A DNA stretch of 64,000 bases, taken from assembly GCA_947373155.1 (NCBI GenBank), contig CANBWO010000002.1, positions 1 to 64,000 of the forward strand. The letters are read 5' to 3'. The translations under genes and the position numbers were made by a program. Of the stretch, positions 53,487 through 62,703 are shown piece by piece. This DNA comes from Microbacteriaceae bacterium. GTDB taxonomy: Bacteria > Actinomycetota > Actinomycetes > Actinomycetales > Microbacteriaceae. The notes beneath the pieces were generated by a model that was not told the origin of the DNA, searched no databases, and saw only the letters and a list, made by a program, of their open reading frames with translations. Position 1 is the stretch's first letter. The number at the start of each line of letters is the position of its first letter.

Positions 53487-54197
53487 ATGCAAACAGTTAG
53501 TTTGGTTCAGGACACCGATGAGGCAGAGGCGGTTGCCAACTTCTTCAAATCGGTTTGGGCAGATGGCCCAGAGGTTGTGCCGTTTGACCTGATTTTGGCA
53601 GCCATTCATGTCGGCTCATACTGTGCCTTCGTGCAAACCTCTGGACAGGTTGTGGCAGCTTCATTTGGGCTTCTTGGTCGCTACCGGGATAAAGATATTC
53701 TTCATTCCCACGTGACAGCTTCTAAAGTCGCTGGGGCTGGATATGCCCTCAAATTGCACCAGCGGGATTGGGCAAATGCTATTGGTCTCCACGCAATTAC
53801 CTGGACTTTTGATCCTCTGGTGCGAAGAAACTGCTATTTCAATTTTGTGAAGTTAGGCGCTTATGCCGTCGAGTACCTTCCGGATTTCTATGGCACCATG
53901 ACCGATTCGATCAACGTTGGCGACAAGAGTGATCGACTATTTGCCTACTGGGATGTCACAGAGGCAAAAGGCACAAATCCAAATCCATTAACCGATTCTC
54001 AAAATGCGGGATCAATTCAAACCTTCCAGGTAGCGCTGCCAGAGGACATCGAGGCCCTGCGGAAAGTAGATCTCGCGCAGGCGCTAGTGTGGCGCGAACG
54101 CGTTGCAGGGCAGCTCCAGCCCAAACTTGATACTGGATGGCGCGTGACCGGTATGAGCCCCGACCGCACCCACCTTGTCCTAACCGCTCCAAACTAG
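53487..54197 (+). CDS. GNAT-superfamily protein (COG3375-like)
   Basis: LHSHVTASKVAGAGYALKLHQRDWANAIGLHAITWTFDPLVRRNCYFNFVKLGAYAVEYLPDFYG; coupled to a racemase-like gene. Confidence 0.75.
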   Translation: MQTVSLVQDTDEAEAVANFFKSVWADGPEVVPFDLILAAIHVGSYCAFVQTSGQVVAASFGLLGRYRDKDILHSHVTASKVAGAGYALKLHQRDWANAIGLHAITWTFDPLVRRNCYFNFVKLGAYAVEYLPDFYGTMTDSINVGDKSDRLFAYWDVTEAKGTNPNPLTDSQNAGSIQTFQVALPEDIEALRKVDLAQALVWRERVAGQLQPKLDTGWRVTGMSPDRTHLVLTAPN

Positions 54198-54213
54198 TCA
54201 GAATAGAGAACGA

Positions 54214-55323
54214 TTGAAACTCGAAGCCGTAGAGCTTATTCGCCTAAATGTTCCGCTGAAATCCGCTTTCCGCACCTCCTTCAGTTCGGTTAATCTGCAT
54301 CAGGTGGTGTGGGCGCATGTCATCACAGACCAGGGCGAGGGATGGGCCGAGTGTGGTGCCAATGAGCGCCCTGACTATTCCAGCGAATATCACACCGGCG
54401 CAATGGCCGTAATGAAGGAGTTCATTATTCCCGAACTCTTTGGACTGGGAAACGAACTTACCGCCGAAGCCGTGGCGCCCACTCTCGAGTGGATGAAAGG
54501 TCATCGTATGGCCAAGCATGCTCTAGAAACTTCGATTCTTGATGCGCAGCTTAGATCACAGGGGATCTCCTTAGCCGAGTATTTTGGGGCAACGAAATCC
54601 AAAGTTCCATCTGGTGTGTCGGTTGGAATCATGGACAGCATCGATGAGTTGCTGGGCTACGTGGGCGGATACCTAAAACAGGGTTATGTGCGAATCAAAC
54701 TAAAGATTGAGCCAGGTTGGGATTACGAGGCCGTAAAAGCTGTGCGAGATGCTTTTGGAGACGATATTCCCCTTCAGGTGGATGCTAACACCGCCTACAC
54801 CCGCGATGACTTCGACCTCCTAAAGCGCCTGGATGAGTTCAATTTGCTACTCATTGAACAACCCCTGAACGAGGAAGATGTTCTAGGGCATGCCAAGCTG
54901 GCCAATTACATCGATACTCCGGTTTGTCTTGACGAGTCGATTGTTTCCGCCGACATTGCTCGGGACGCAATTGAACTTGGGGCTGTTGAAATCATCAACA
55001 TCAAGCCTTCAAGAGTTGGTGGTTATCTTGAATCTGTAAAGATTCACGATGTTGCCGTTGCGAATTCAATCCCGGTTTGGTGCGGAGGCATGCTCGAAAC
55101 TGGCATTGGCCGAGCTGCAAACTTGGCTCTGGCTGCGATGCCTGGTTTCACTGTGGTTGGCGACACGTCCGCTTCCTCGAGGTACTTTGAGACCGATCTG
55201 ACCGAGCCATTTGTGCTGAAGGACGGTTACATCGACGTTCCTACGAAACCAGGTATCGGCGTAGACCCAATTCCAGAGATTATCGAACGATTTGCTGTTT
55301 CGCGAGAATGGATTCGCGCGTAA
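54214..55323 (+). CDS. o-Succinylbenzoate synthase / N-acylamino acid racemase (enolase superfamily)
   Basis: VRIKLKIEPGWD (KxK), VDANTAY, LLIEQPL, CLDESI, NIKPSRVGG. Confidence 0.88.
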   Translation: MKLEAVELIRLNVPLKSAFRTSFSSVNLHQVVWAHVITDQGEGWAECGANERPDYSSEYHTGAMAVMKEFIIPELFGLGNELTAEAVAPTLEWMKGHRMAKHALETSILDAQLRSQGISLAEYFGATKSKVPSGVSVGIMDSIDELLGYVGGYLKQGYVRIKLKIEPGWDYEAVKAVRDAFGDDIPLQVDANTAYTRDDFDLLKRLDEFNLLLIEQPLNEEDVLGHAKLANYIDTPVCLDESIVSADIARDAIELGAVEIINIKPSRVGGYLESVKIHDVAVANSIPVWCGGMLETGIGRAANLALAAMPGFTVVGDTSASSRYFETDLTEPFVLKDGYIDVPTKPGIGVDPIPEIIERFAVSREWIRA

Positions 55324-55372
55324 GCGTTTGCACAAGATACATTGCTTTCAACTATCAAACAAAGGTGTTTCC

Positions 55373-57955
55373 ATGTCCCTAAGTCGCTCTAAAACTTTCC
55401 TTGCTTTAGCGTTCCTGATGGTTTCGGCTCTCATAGGAATCGGGGCAACTCCGGTTCATGCAGCAGCAGATCGACAGGTCACTATTCACTACTATCGCTA
55501 CGCTGGCGACTACACCGGTTGGAAGATGTGGCTTTGGCCCTTCACCGGTGGCGGCGCCGGTGCGGATTTCGAGTTCTCCGGATCTGACGCCTACGGCAAG
55601 GTTGGTACCTTCACAGTGGCCAAGTCGGCGGGCATCGATGTGGGTTTCATCGTAAAAAAGGGCAACTGGGATTCGAAAGACGTGTCAAAGGACCGCATCA
55701 TCACCGACTGGAACGCAGACGGCAATGCTGAGATTTGGTTGGTTCAGGGAGACGCAAACTACTACACCTCGCCACCAAAGATCGGGTATTCCATTCAGGC
55801 CGCCCAGGCTCAGGACTTTAGAACCGTTCAAGTAACTCTTGGCAAGGCCATAGACATAGTTCCGGGGGACAACGGATTCACCTTCACCGGTACCGGCAAT
55901 GTCCCTAAGGTCTTAAGCGTGTCTGCGGCCTCTGGCAACGCCACAAACTCTTCCACTCTGACACTCAAGTTGGACACCGACCTGGTTATCGGTGCTTCGT
56001 ACCTTTTGAACAAACCTGACTACGGAAAGATTGCAGTGAGCGTGAACGGACTCATGGATTCCAAGGCGTTCAACGACGCATACACCTACGCCGGTGACGA
56101 CCTAGGTAACACCTACACGCCGAAATCAACCGCCTTCCGAGTTTGGGCACCAACGGCAAGTCAGGTGGAACTCCTGACTTTCGCTACCGCCAGCACCCCA
56201 GATAACGCTGGAGTGGCTAAAGACATGGAAAAATCCGTAAATGGAACCTGGACCACGAATCTTACCGGCGACCAGAACGGCACCATCTATGCGTACCGCG
56301 TACATGTCGGGGGTAGAGTCAACGTTGCAGTCGATCCATATGTTCGAGCCAGCACAGCTAACTCTGGTCGGGGAGTAGTGGTTGATCTTTCAGGAACAGA
56401 CCCCGCTAACTTCTCCTCGGAAGCTAAACCGGCTTTCAGCGGTAAAACCACTGATGCCAGCATCTACGAACTGCACGTGCGAGACCTATCGATGGACGCC
56501 AGTTCCGGAATCAAAAACAAGGGCCAGTACCTGGCCTTCACCGAAACCAACACCACAACCCCGGATGGCAAGACTGCTACCGGTGTAAGCGCCATCAAGG
56601 CTCTTGGTATTACCCATGTGGAACTGCTGCCTGTTTTCGACTTCTCATCGGTTGATGAGTGGAGCCCTTCTTTCAACTGGGGCTACGACCCAGAGAACTA
56701 CAACGTTCCTGAGGGTTCTTACAGCAGTAACCCAGACAACCCAACAACTCGCATCACCGAGTTGAAGCAGGCAATTCAGAGCTTGCACGCTCAGGGTCTT
56801 CGAGTAAACATGGATGTGGTCTACAACCACGTTCACAACGCCGGGTCCTTCAGCGAGGAACTTATTGTTCCGGGCTATTTCTTTAGAACCGAAGCCGATG
56901 GAACCTTGGCAAATGGAACCGGCGTAGGTAACGAAGTTGCCTCAGATCGTCCTATGGTTCGTAAGTTCATCGTTGACAGTGTTAGTTATTGGGCTAAGCA
57001 GTATCACTTTGACGGTTTCCGTTTCGACCTCATGGGAATCATGGATGTAACTACCATGAACCAGATTCGGACAGAACTAAACAAGATCGACCCGACCATC
57101 ATCATGCTAGGTGAAGGTTGGAACATGGGCGATGTCCTACCAGCGGACCAGAAGGCAGACCAACTAAACCTTGGCGCAATGCCGGGTGTAGCCGCCTTCA
57201 ACGATGGCATCCGCGACGGAATCAAGGGTTCAGTGTTCAACTCCTCGGAAAAGGGCTGGGCAACTGGCGCCGCTGGCGGCTTGGGTAAAACTGTTGCCGG
57301 AATCGTTGGAAACACCCCGTACAGCGCTCTAATTAATGGTGGCTGGGGAAACACTCAGCCAACTCAGTCTGTGAACTATGTGGAGTGCCACGACAACCTG
57401 ACGCTCTTCGACAAACTGACTGCCAGCACTTCGCTATCGGCAACCAATAAGGTCAAGGTGTTCCAGTTAGCAAGTTCGATCCCGATCTTGGCGCAGGGCA
57501 TGCCCTTTATTCAGGCAGGTCAAGAGTTTTTGCGTTCAAAGGGCGGTAACGAGAACAGTTACAACGCAGGCGATGACGTGAACTCGTTGAAGTGGGATCA
57601 ACGAGCCAAGAACTTGGCCACCGTCAACTATTTTGCAGGTCTCTATGCCATTCGTGCGGCTCATCCAGCTTTCCGTATGTCCACCACGGACCAGCTCAAG
57701 GCAAACCTCAAGTTCACCAACCAGAACGCCAAGGTGATCTCTTATGTAATCAATGGTTCAGCCGTTGGCGACTCGGCCAAGAGTGTTTTCGTGGTTCACA
57801 ACTCGAGCAAGGCCGCCGCCAGCGTCAAGTTGCCAAGCTCAGGCAGCTGGTCCATTTTGGTTAAGGGTTCGAAAGCTTCTGTGAAGCCACTCGGCAAAGT
57901 GTCCGGTACCAAGGTTTCTGTAGAGTCCTACAGCACCCTGGTTCTGACCAAGTAG
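55373..57955 (+). CDS. pulA: Secreted type I pullulanase (CBM41-like N-terminus, CBM48, GH13)
   Basis: Signal peptide MSLSRSKTFLALAFLMVSALIGIGATPVHA; FNWGYDPENYNVPEGSYSSNP, MDVVYNHVHN, GFRFDLMGIMD, MLGEGWN, VECHDNL. Confidence 0.92.
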   Translation: MSLSRSKTFLALAFLMVSALIGIGATPVHAAADRQVTIHYYRYAGDYTGWKMWLWPFTGGGAGADFEFSGSDAYGKVGTFTVAKSAGIDVGFIVKKGNWDSKDVSKDRIITDWNADGNAEIWLVQGDANYYTSPPKIGYSIQAAQAQDFRTVQVTLGKAIDIVPGDNGFTFTGTGNVPKVLSVSAASGNATNSSTLTLKLDTDLVIGASYLLNKPDYGKIAVSVNGLMDSKAFNDAYTYAGDDLGNTYTPKSTAFRVWAPTASQVELLTFATASTPDNAGVAKDMEKSVNGTWTTNLTGDQNGTIYAYRVHVGGRVNVAVDPYVRASTANSGRGVVVDLSGTDPANFSSEAKPAFSGKTTDASIYELHVRDLSMDASSGIKNKGQYLAFTETNTTTPDGKTATGVSAIKALGITHVELLPVFDFSSVDEWSPSFNWGYDPENYNVPEGSYSSNPDNPTTRITELKQAIQSLHAQGLRVNMDVVYNHVHNAGSFSEELIVPGYFFRTEADGTLANGTGVGNEVASDRPMVRKFIVDSVSYWAKQYHFDGFRFDLMGIMDVTTMNQIRTELNKIDPTIIMLGEGWNMGDVLPADQKADQLNLGAMPGVAAFNDGIRDGIKGSVFNSSEKGWATGAAGGLGKTVAGIVGNTPYSALINGGWGNTQPTQSVNYVECHDNLTLFDKLTASTSLSATNKVKVFQLASSIPILAQGMPFIQAGQEFLRSKGGNENSYNAGDDVNSLKWDQRAKNLATVNYFAGLYAIRAAHPAFRMSTTDQLKANLKFTNQNAKVISYVINGSAVGDSAKSVFVVHNSSKAAASVKLPSSGSWSILVKGSKASVKPLGKVSGTKVSVESYSTLVLTK

Positions 57956-57962
57956 TTTGAGG

Positions 57963-57996
57963 GAGCGAGGCGCTAGAGCTTAGCGTCTCGCTCTTT
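57963..57996 (+). terminator. Rho-independent terminator for pulA, overlapping the tdk stop codon
   Basis: GAGCGAGGCGCTA-GAGCT-TAGCGTCTCGCTC-TTT (13-bp stem with one G-T). Confidence 0.8.
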
Positions 57997-58578
57997 CTCC
58001 GAAAAGTAACAGGTGGCACAAAGGCTTTCATAGCTGGCGGAAATGCCGTCGAGCGCCACTTGGTCGCCGTGAAACACGAACTCGCCGTTCAATTTTCGAG
58101 CGTTAAACATCGCCTTGCGTCCACAGCGGCAAATGGTCTTCAACTCTTCGATGCTGTGAGCCAGTTCCATGAGACGAATGCTACCTGGGAAACCTATGGT
58201 CATAAAGTCAGTTCTGATGCCATAGGCCAGCACCGGCACACCATCCAAGACCGCAATTTGCAAAGCTTGTTCCACCTGTTCGGGTGTCAGAAACTGGGCC
58301 TCATCTATTAGTAGGCACGCTACAGGCGACCCGTTTGCTTTGGAGTTGGCAGCAATTATGCCAAAAACATCTCTTAGGTTGTGACTTGGCCCAACCAGGA
58401 GGTCGACTCTACGCTCTACACCGAGTCGAGACACAATGGAGTCCTCGCCCTTAGTATCCAAAGCGGGTTTGGCCAGAATAATGTGCTGGCCACGTTCTTC
58501 ATAATTGTGCGCTGCCTGCAACAGAGATGTGCTTTTACCGCTGTTCATTGCGCCGTATCGGAAATAGAGTTTGCTCAC
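57973..58578 (-). CDS. tdk: Thymidine kinase
   Basis: YFRYGAMNSGKSTSLLQ; LLIDEAQFLTPEQV; CRCGRKAMFNAR; GTG at 58578 preferred over 58581. Confidence 0.95.
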   Translation of the reverse strand: MSKLYFRYGAMNSGKSTSLLQAAHNYEERGQHIILAKPALDTKGEDSIVSRLGVERRVDLLVGPSHNLRDVFGIIAANSKANGSPVACLLIDEAQFLTPEQVEQALQIAVLDGVPVLAYGIRTDFMTIGFPGSIRLMELAHSIEELKTICRCGRKAMFNARKLNGEFVFHGDQVALDGISASYESLCATCYFSEKERDAKL

Positions 58579-58697
58579 CAAATAAGACTATTGCCAGAAA
58601 CCATGTTGCGCGGTTACCATTGCCTTCTAGTGCACGGCGCGAGCCACCGTTTGCAGGTCGTAGGGGAAGACGTACCTTCATAGAAACGGGGACAGCA

Positions 58698-59198
58698 ATG
58701 ACGTCTCGCACGTCTGGTTTAGTTATTCTGCATTCGGTTGCGCCATCGCTGACAAAGCAGGTCCAATGGACAATTTCGCGCACCTTGGGCCACGAGGTTT
58801 TCTTGGATTGGTCATCTCAACTCGGCATCGTTGGCACCTACCGTAGCGAGTTCATGTGGCAGGGTGAACCCGGCACAGGCGCCAGGCTCACAAGCGCGCT
58901 GGCGGGTTGGGGAAGTATTTATTTTGAAGTAACTCAAGATCCAGCACTGGAGCAAAGCGGATCTCGCTGGTGCTTTACGCCCGCATTAGGCATCAGTCAC
59001 CGAATGATGGACGAGTTCGGCAACACACTCGTTGGTGAAGATCAAATCAGAAACGCGATTGCCAAAACGGGTTTGAATGGGATTGGGTTGCAGCAGGAAT
59101 TGAAAAACCTGCTTGCCGAGTCCTGGGATTCCGAGTTGGAAGCCCTAAGACAATCCGGTGAAGAATCCAGAGTTGTCTGGCTGCATTGCGCAGGTTAG
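58698..59198 (+). CDS. DUF3145 family protein
   Basis: LVILHSVAPSLTKQVQWTISRTLG ... SRWCFTPALGISHRMMDEFGNTLVGEDQIR; adjacent to fab cluster; ATG at 58698. Confidence 0.85.
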   Translation: MTSRTSGLVILHSVAPSLTKQVQWTISRTLGHEVFLDWSSQLGIVGTYRSEFMWQGEPGTGARLTSALAGWGSIYFEVTQDPALEQSGSRWCFTPALGISHRMMDEFGNTLVGEDQIRNAIAKTGLNGIGLQQELKNLLAESWDSELEALRQSGEESRVVWLHCAG

Positions 59199-59223
59199 CA
59201 AGCAGGTTTAGCGATTTAGCTTT

Positions 59224-60465
59224 CTAGCCCTGGTAGGTGCGGAAAGCAATAACCGCGTTGTGACCACCAAAACCAAACGAGTTGCTGATTGCCAATATGT
59301 TGTCATCGCCGAGGTTGCGAGGGCTAGTTACAACGTCAAGTGGGATCTCAGGGTCTTGGTTATCCAAGTTGATGGTCGGCGGTGCAGTCTTGGTGTGCAG
59401 AGCCAACACGGTAAAGATTGCCTCAATGGCACCCGCACCACCCAATAGATGCCCAGTAGAGGACTTTGTAGCGGAGATCGCAATCTTTCCCAGGTGGTCC
59501 CCGAAAACCCGCTTTAGAGCGTTGTATTCAGCGATGTCGCCAACCGGGGTGCTGGTTGCGTGAGCATTGATGTGCACAACGTCCTGTGGTGTTGCACCAG
59601 CAACAGCTAGAGCTTTCAAAACGGCGCGAGCAGCAGCGCTGCCCTCTGGGTCTGGAGCGGTGATGTGATAGGCGTCGCTGGTAACAGCGCCACCGGCAAG
59701 CTCCGCGTAAATCTTGGCACCGCGAGCTAGCGCGTGCTCTTCGGTCTCTAGAACTAGCGCACCAGCTCCTTCGCCCATGACGAAACCATCACGGTTCACG
59801 TCGTATGGACGAGAAGCCGTGGTCGGGCTCTCGTTCTTGCGAGAAGTAGCGTGCATCGCGGCAAACGCTGCGATTGGCATGGGATGAATAGCGGCTTCAC
59901 AACCACCGGCAAGCACGATATCGATTTCGCCGCTGCGAAGGCGGTCGATTGCGTTGGCAATAGCCTCGGTGCCAGAGGCACAAGCTGAAACACTGGTGCG
60001 CACTCCACCACGAGCCGCTAGATCCATGCCGATTGCGGCAGCCGGACCATTAGGCATAAGCATTGGCACGGTCATTGGGAGCACGCGACGAGGACCCTTT
60101 TCTTTCAGTGTGTCGTAGGCGTCTAGCAAAGTCCACACTCCACCGATGCCGGTGGCGTATTCAACGGACATGCGCTCTGGTACAACTTGCGGAGCTCCCG
60201 CATCAGCCCAGGCCTCGCGTGCGGCAATAAGGGCAAATTGGCTCGAAGGGTCTAGGCGCTTGCACTCTTGAATGGTGAGTACCTCAGATGCCTTGACCTT
60301 GGCTTGACCAGCGAAAGTTACTGGAATCTCGTAGCGCTCAATCCACTCGTAGTCGAGTGTGCTGATGCCGGATTCGCCCGCTAGCAAAGCTTTCCAAGTA
60401 GATTCGACGTCCCCGCCTAGAGGCGTAGTAGCCCCTAGGCCGGTGACAACGATTTTGCCCGACAA
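59224..60465 (-). CDS. fabF: Beta-ketoacyl-ACP synthase II
   Basis: SVSACASGTEAI active site; HINAHATSTPVGD; KSSTGHLLGGAGAIEA. Confidence 0.95.
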   Translation of the reverse strand: MSGKIVVTGLGATTPLGGDVESTWKALLAGESGISTLDYEWIERYEIPVTFAGQAKVKASEVLTIQECKRLDPSSQFALIAAREAWADAGAPQVVPERMSVEYATGIGGVWTLLDAYDTLKEKGPRRVLPMTVPMLMPNGPAAAIGMDLAARGGVRTSVSACASGTEAIANAIDRLRSGEIDIVLAGGCEAAIHPMPIAAFAAMHATSRKNESPTTASRPYDVNRDGFVMGEGAGALVLETEEHALARGAKIYAELAGGAVTSDAYHITAPDPEGSAAARAVLKALAVAGATPQDVVHINAHATSTPVGDIAEYNALKRVFGDHLGKIAISATKSSTGHLLGGAGAIEAIFTVLALHTKTAPPTINLDNQDPEIPLDVVTSPRNLGDDNILAISNSFGFGGHNAVIAFRTYQG

Positions 60466-60471
60466 GGTGTT

Positions 60472-60720
60472 TTAGCCCTGTGCCGAAACGATGAAGCTAA
60501 CTGCGTCACCAACGGTGATCAGGTTCTTTACTTCTTCGTCTGGAATCTTTACGCCGAACTTGTCTTCAGCGTTAACAACGATGGTCATCATCGAGATCGA
60601 GTCGATGTCTAGGTCGTCGGTGAACGACTTGTCTAGCTGAACCGATGCGGTAGCAATACCGGTCTCGTCGTTTACGATCTCTGCAAGACCTGCAAGTACT
60701 TCATCCTGCGAAAATGCCAT
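60472..60720 (-). CDS. acpP: Acyl carrier protein
   Basis: DDLDIDSISMMTIVVNAEDKFGVKIPDEE phosphopantetheine site. Confidence 0.95.
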   Translation of the reverse strand: MAFSQDEVLAGLAEIVNDETGIATASVQLDKSFTDDLDIDSISMMTIVVNAEDKFGVKIPDEEVKNLITVGDAVSFIVSAQG

Positions 60721-60760
60721 TTGCTTCTCCTTGTTGATTGATTTATAACCAAAACTAAGT

Positions 60761-61765
60761 TTAGGGGAGGACCACTACTTGGGCGCCGAAGGCGAGGCCT
60801 GCGCCGAAGCCAATTTGTAGAGCCAGTCCGCCACTTTTGACCTCACCAGATTCCAACAGTGCATGCATTGCTAGTGGAATCGATGCAGCCGAGGTGTTGC
60901 CCGAGGTAACGATATCGCGAGCGATGACTACGGATTCCGGCAACTTCAGCTGCTTGGCAAGTTCATCGATGATTCGAATGTTTGCCTGGTGAGTCACCAA
61001 TGCGGTGAGGTCTTCGGCCTGAACACCGGCAACCTCTAGGGCCTTTTTGGCGGTCTTAGCCATTTCCCATACAGCCCAGCGGAATACTGTTTGGCCCTCT
61101 TGCTTTAGGGTAGGCCAGGTGGTTTTGCCGTCGCGGAAATCGATCAGCGAGCCGGTCATGCTTACCGCGTCCCAGTGCGAGCCGTCGGATCCCCAGACAG
61201 TTGGAGAAATTCCAGGGAAATCGCTTGGGCCAACGATGGCGGCACCCGCGCCGTCGCCTAGAAGGAAAGAAATGCTCCGGTCGGTTGGCTCGATGAAGTC
61301 CGACAGCTTCTCGCCACCAACAACAAGGACATACTTGGCCATACCGCTGCGAACTAGAGCGTCAGCCTGTGCAATCCCGTAGCAATAGCCAGCGCAAGCC
61401 GCGGACACGTCGTAGGCCGGAGCCGGGTTGGCGCCGATTTTCTCGGCTAGCAAAGTTGCAGCAGAAGGGGTCTGGAACGGGTGAGTGATTGTGCTGAAAA
61501 TAACAGCACCAATCTCGGCTGGATCGATACCAGCCTTCTTGATAGCTTCGTTACTGGCCTCAACAGCCATGTCCATAAGGCTACGATCTACCGAGGCGCG
61601 CTTACGGGTGATGATTCCGGTGCGCTGTCTGATCCACTCATCGCTGGAATCGATTGGGCCAGCAATCTCGTCGTTGGTAACGGTTAGGTCGCCGCGAGCT
61701 GCACCAAGTGAATAGATTCTTGAGTACTTAACTACGTCGTATTGGTTCAAAACAGGCTGGGTCAT
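60761..61765 (-). CDS. fabH: Beta-ketoacyl-ACP synthase III
   Basis: TNDEIAGPIDSSDEWIRQRTGI; DVSAACAGYCYG. Confidence 0.95.
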   Translation of the reverse strand: MTQPVLNQYDVVKYSRIYSLGAARGDLTVTNDEIAGPIDSSDEWIRQRTGIITRKRASVDRSLMDMAVEASNEAIKKAGIDPAEIGAVIFSTITHPFQTPSAATLLAEKIGANPAPAYDVSAACAGYCYGIAQADALVRSGMAKYVLVVGGEKLSDFIEPTDRSISFLLGDGAGAAIVGPSDFPGISPTVWGSDGSHWDAVSMTGSLIDFRDGKTTWPTLKQEGQTVFRWAVWEMAKTAKKALEVAGVQAEDLTALVTHQANIRIIDELAKQLKLPESVVIARDIVTSGNTSAASIPLAMHALLESGEVKSGGLALQIGFGAGLAFGAQVVVLP

Positions 61766-61773
61766 CGTTTGTC

Positions 61774-62703
61774 CTAGTTTGAGTGGTTACGAATCAGAGC
61801 CTGGGCGGCTTCTAAGTTGTCCGGGGTTTTCAAGGCTACAAGCTCAACGCCTGGCATGGAACGCTTAGCCAATCCGACCAGCGTACCGCCAGGGGATACC
61901 TCGATGATTCCGGTCACTCCGGCAGCGGCCATGGCTGCCATGGTGAGATCCCATCGCACCGGTGACTTGATTTGCGAGACTAAAAGCGAAATGTACTCAG
62001 CACCGCTGGTGACTTCACGGCCACCGTTGTTCGACCAAATTCGAACCTGTGGATCAGCCAGTTCTAGGCCCCGAGTGTAAGCGTCAAGTTTCGCCACAGC
62101 AGGCTCCATGTAACGAGTGTGGAAGGCTCCAGCAACCTGCAAAGGAATAACTCGGGTGCCAGTGGGTGGTTCGGCTTGAAGTTCTGCAATTGCGCTCGCG
62201 CTTCCGGCCGCCACAATTTGGCCACCACCGTTGTAGTTAGCTGGTTCCAGCCCTAGTTCGGCAAGTCGTGCCTCGACAACCTGCTGGTCGCCACCCAAAA
62301 TCGCTGCCATCGATGTGGTTTCCAGTGCGGCGGCAAGTGCCATGGCGTTGCCGCGTTCTTTTACCAGGTTGATACCGTCGGCTGCAGTGACGATTCCGCT
62401 GGCGATTGCGGCGGTAACCTCACCCACCGAGTGCCCAGCTACTCCAGAAATGCCAGAGTCGCTCAGTTGTCCGCCAGCTAGTAGCTCGGCCAAAGAAGCC
62501 ACGCCTGCAGCCACAATTAGTGGCTGTGCAACGGCGGTGTCCCGAATCGTGTCGGCATCGCTGATGGTTCCAAACGCGCGCAGATCAAGTCCGCTTGAGC
62601 CAGCCATTGCATCGATGGATGTCGAGAAAGAGTCGAGCTCAAGCCAAGGAAGCATGAACCCTGGGGTTTGTGAACCCTGGCCAGGGCAAACGACAGCAAT
62701 CAT
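61774..62703 (-). CDS. fabD: Malonyl-CoA-ACP transacylase
   Basis: CPGQGSQTPGF; GHSVGEVTAA; GAFHTRYMEPA. Confidence 0.94.
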   Translation of the reverse strand: MIAVVCPGQGSQTPGFMLPWLELDSFSTSIDAMAGSSGLDLRAFGTISDADTIRDTAVAQPLIVAAGVASLAELLAGGQLSDSGISGVAGHSVGEVTAAIASGIVTAADGINLVKERGNAMALAAALETTSMAAILGGDQQVVEARLAELGLEPANYNGGGQIVAAGSASAIAELQAEPPTGTRVIPLQVAGAFHTRYMEPAVAKLDAYTRGLELADPQVRIWSNNGGREVTSGAEYISLLVSQIKSPVRWDLTMAAMAAAGVTGIIEVSPGGTLVGLAKRSMPGVELVALKTPDNLEAAQALIRNHSN

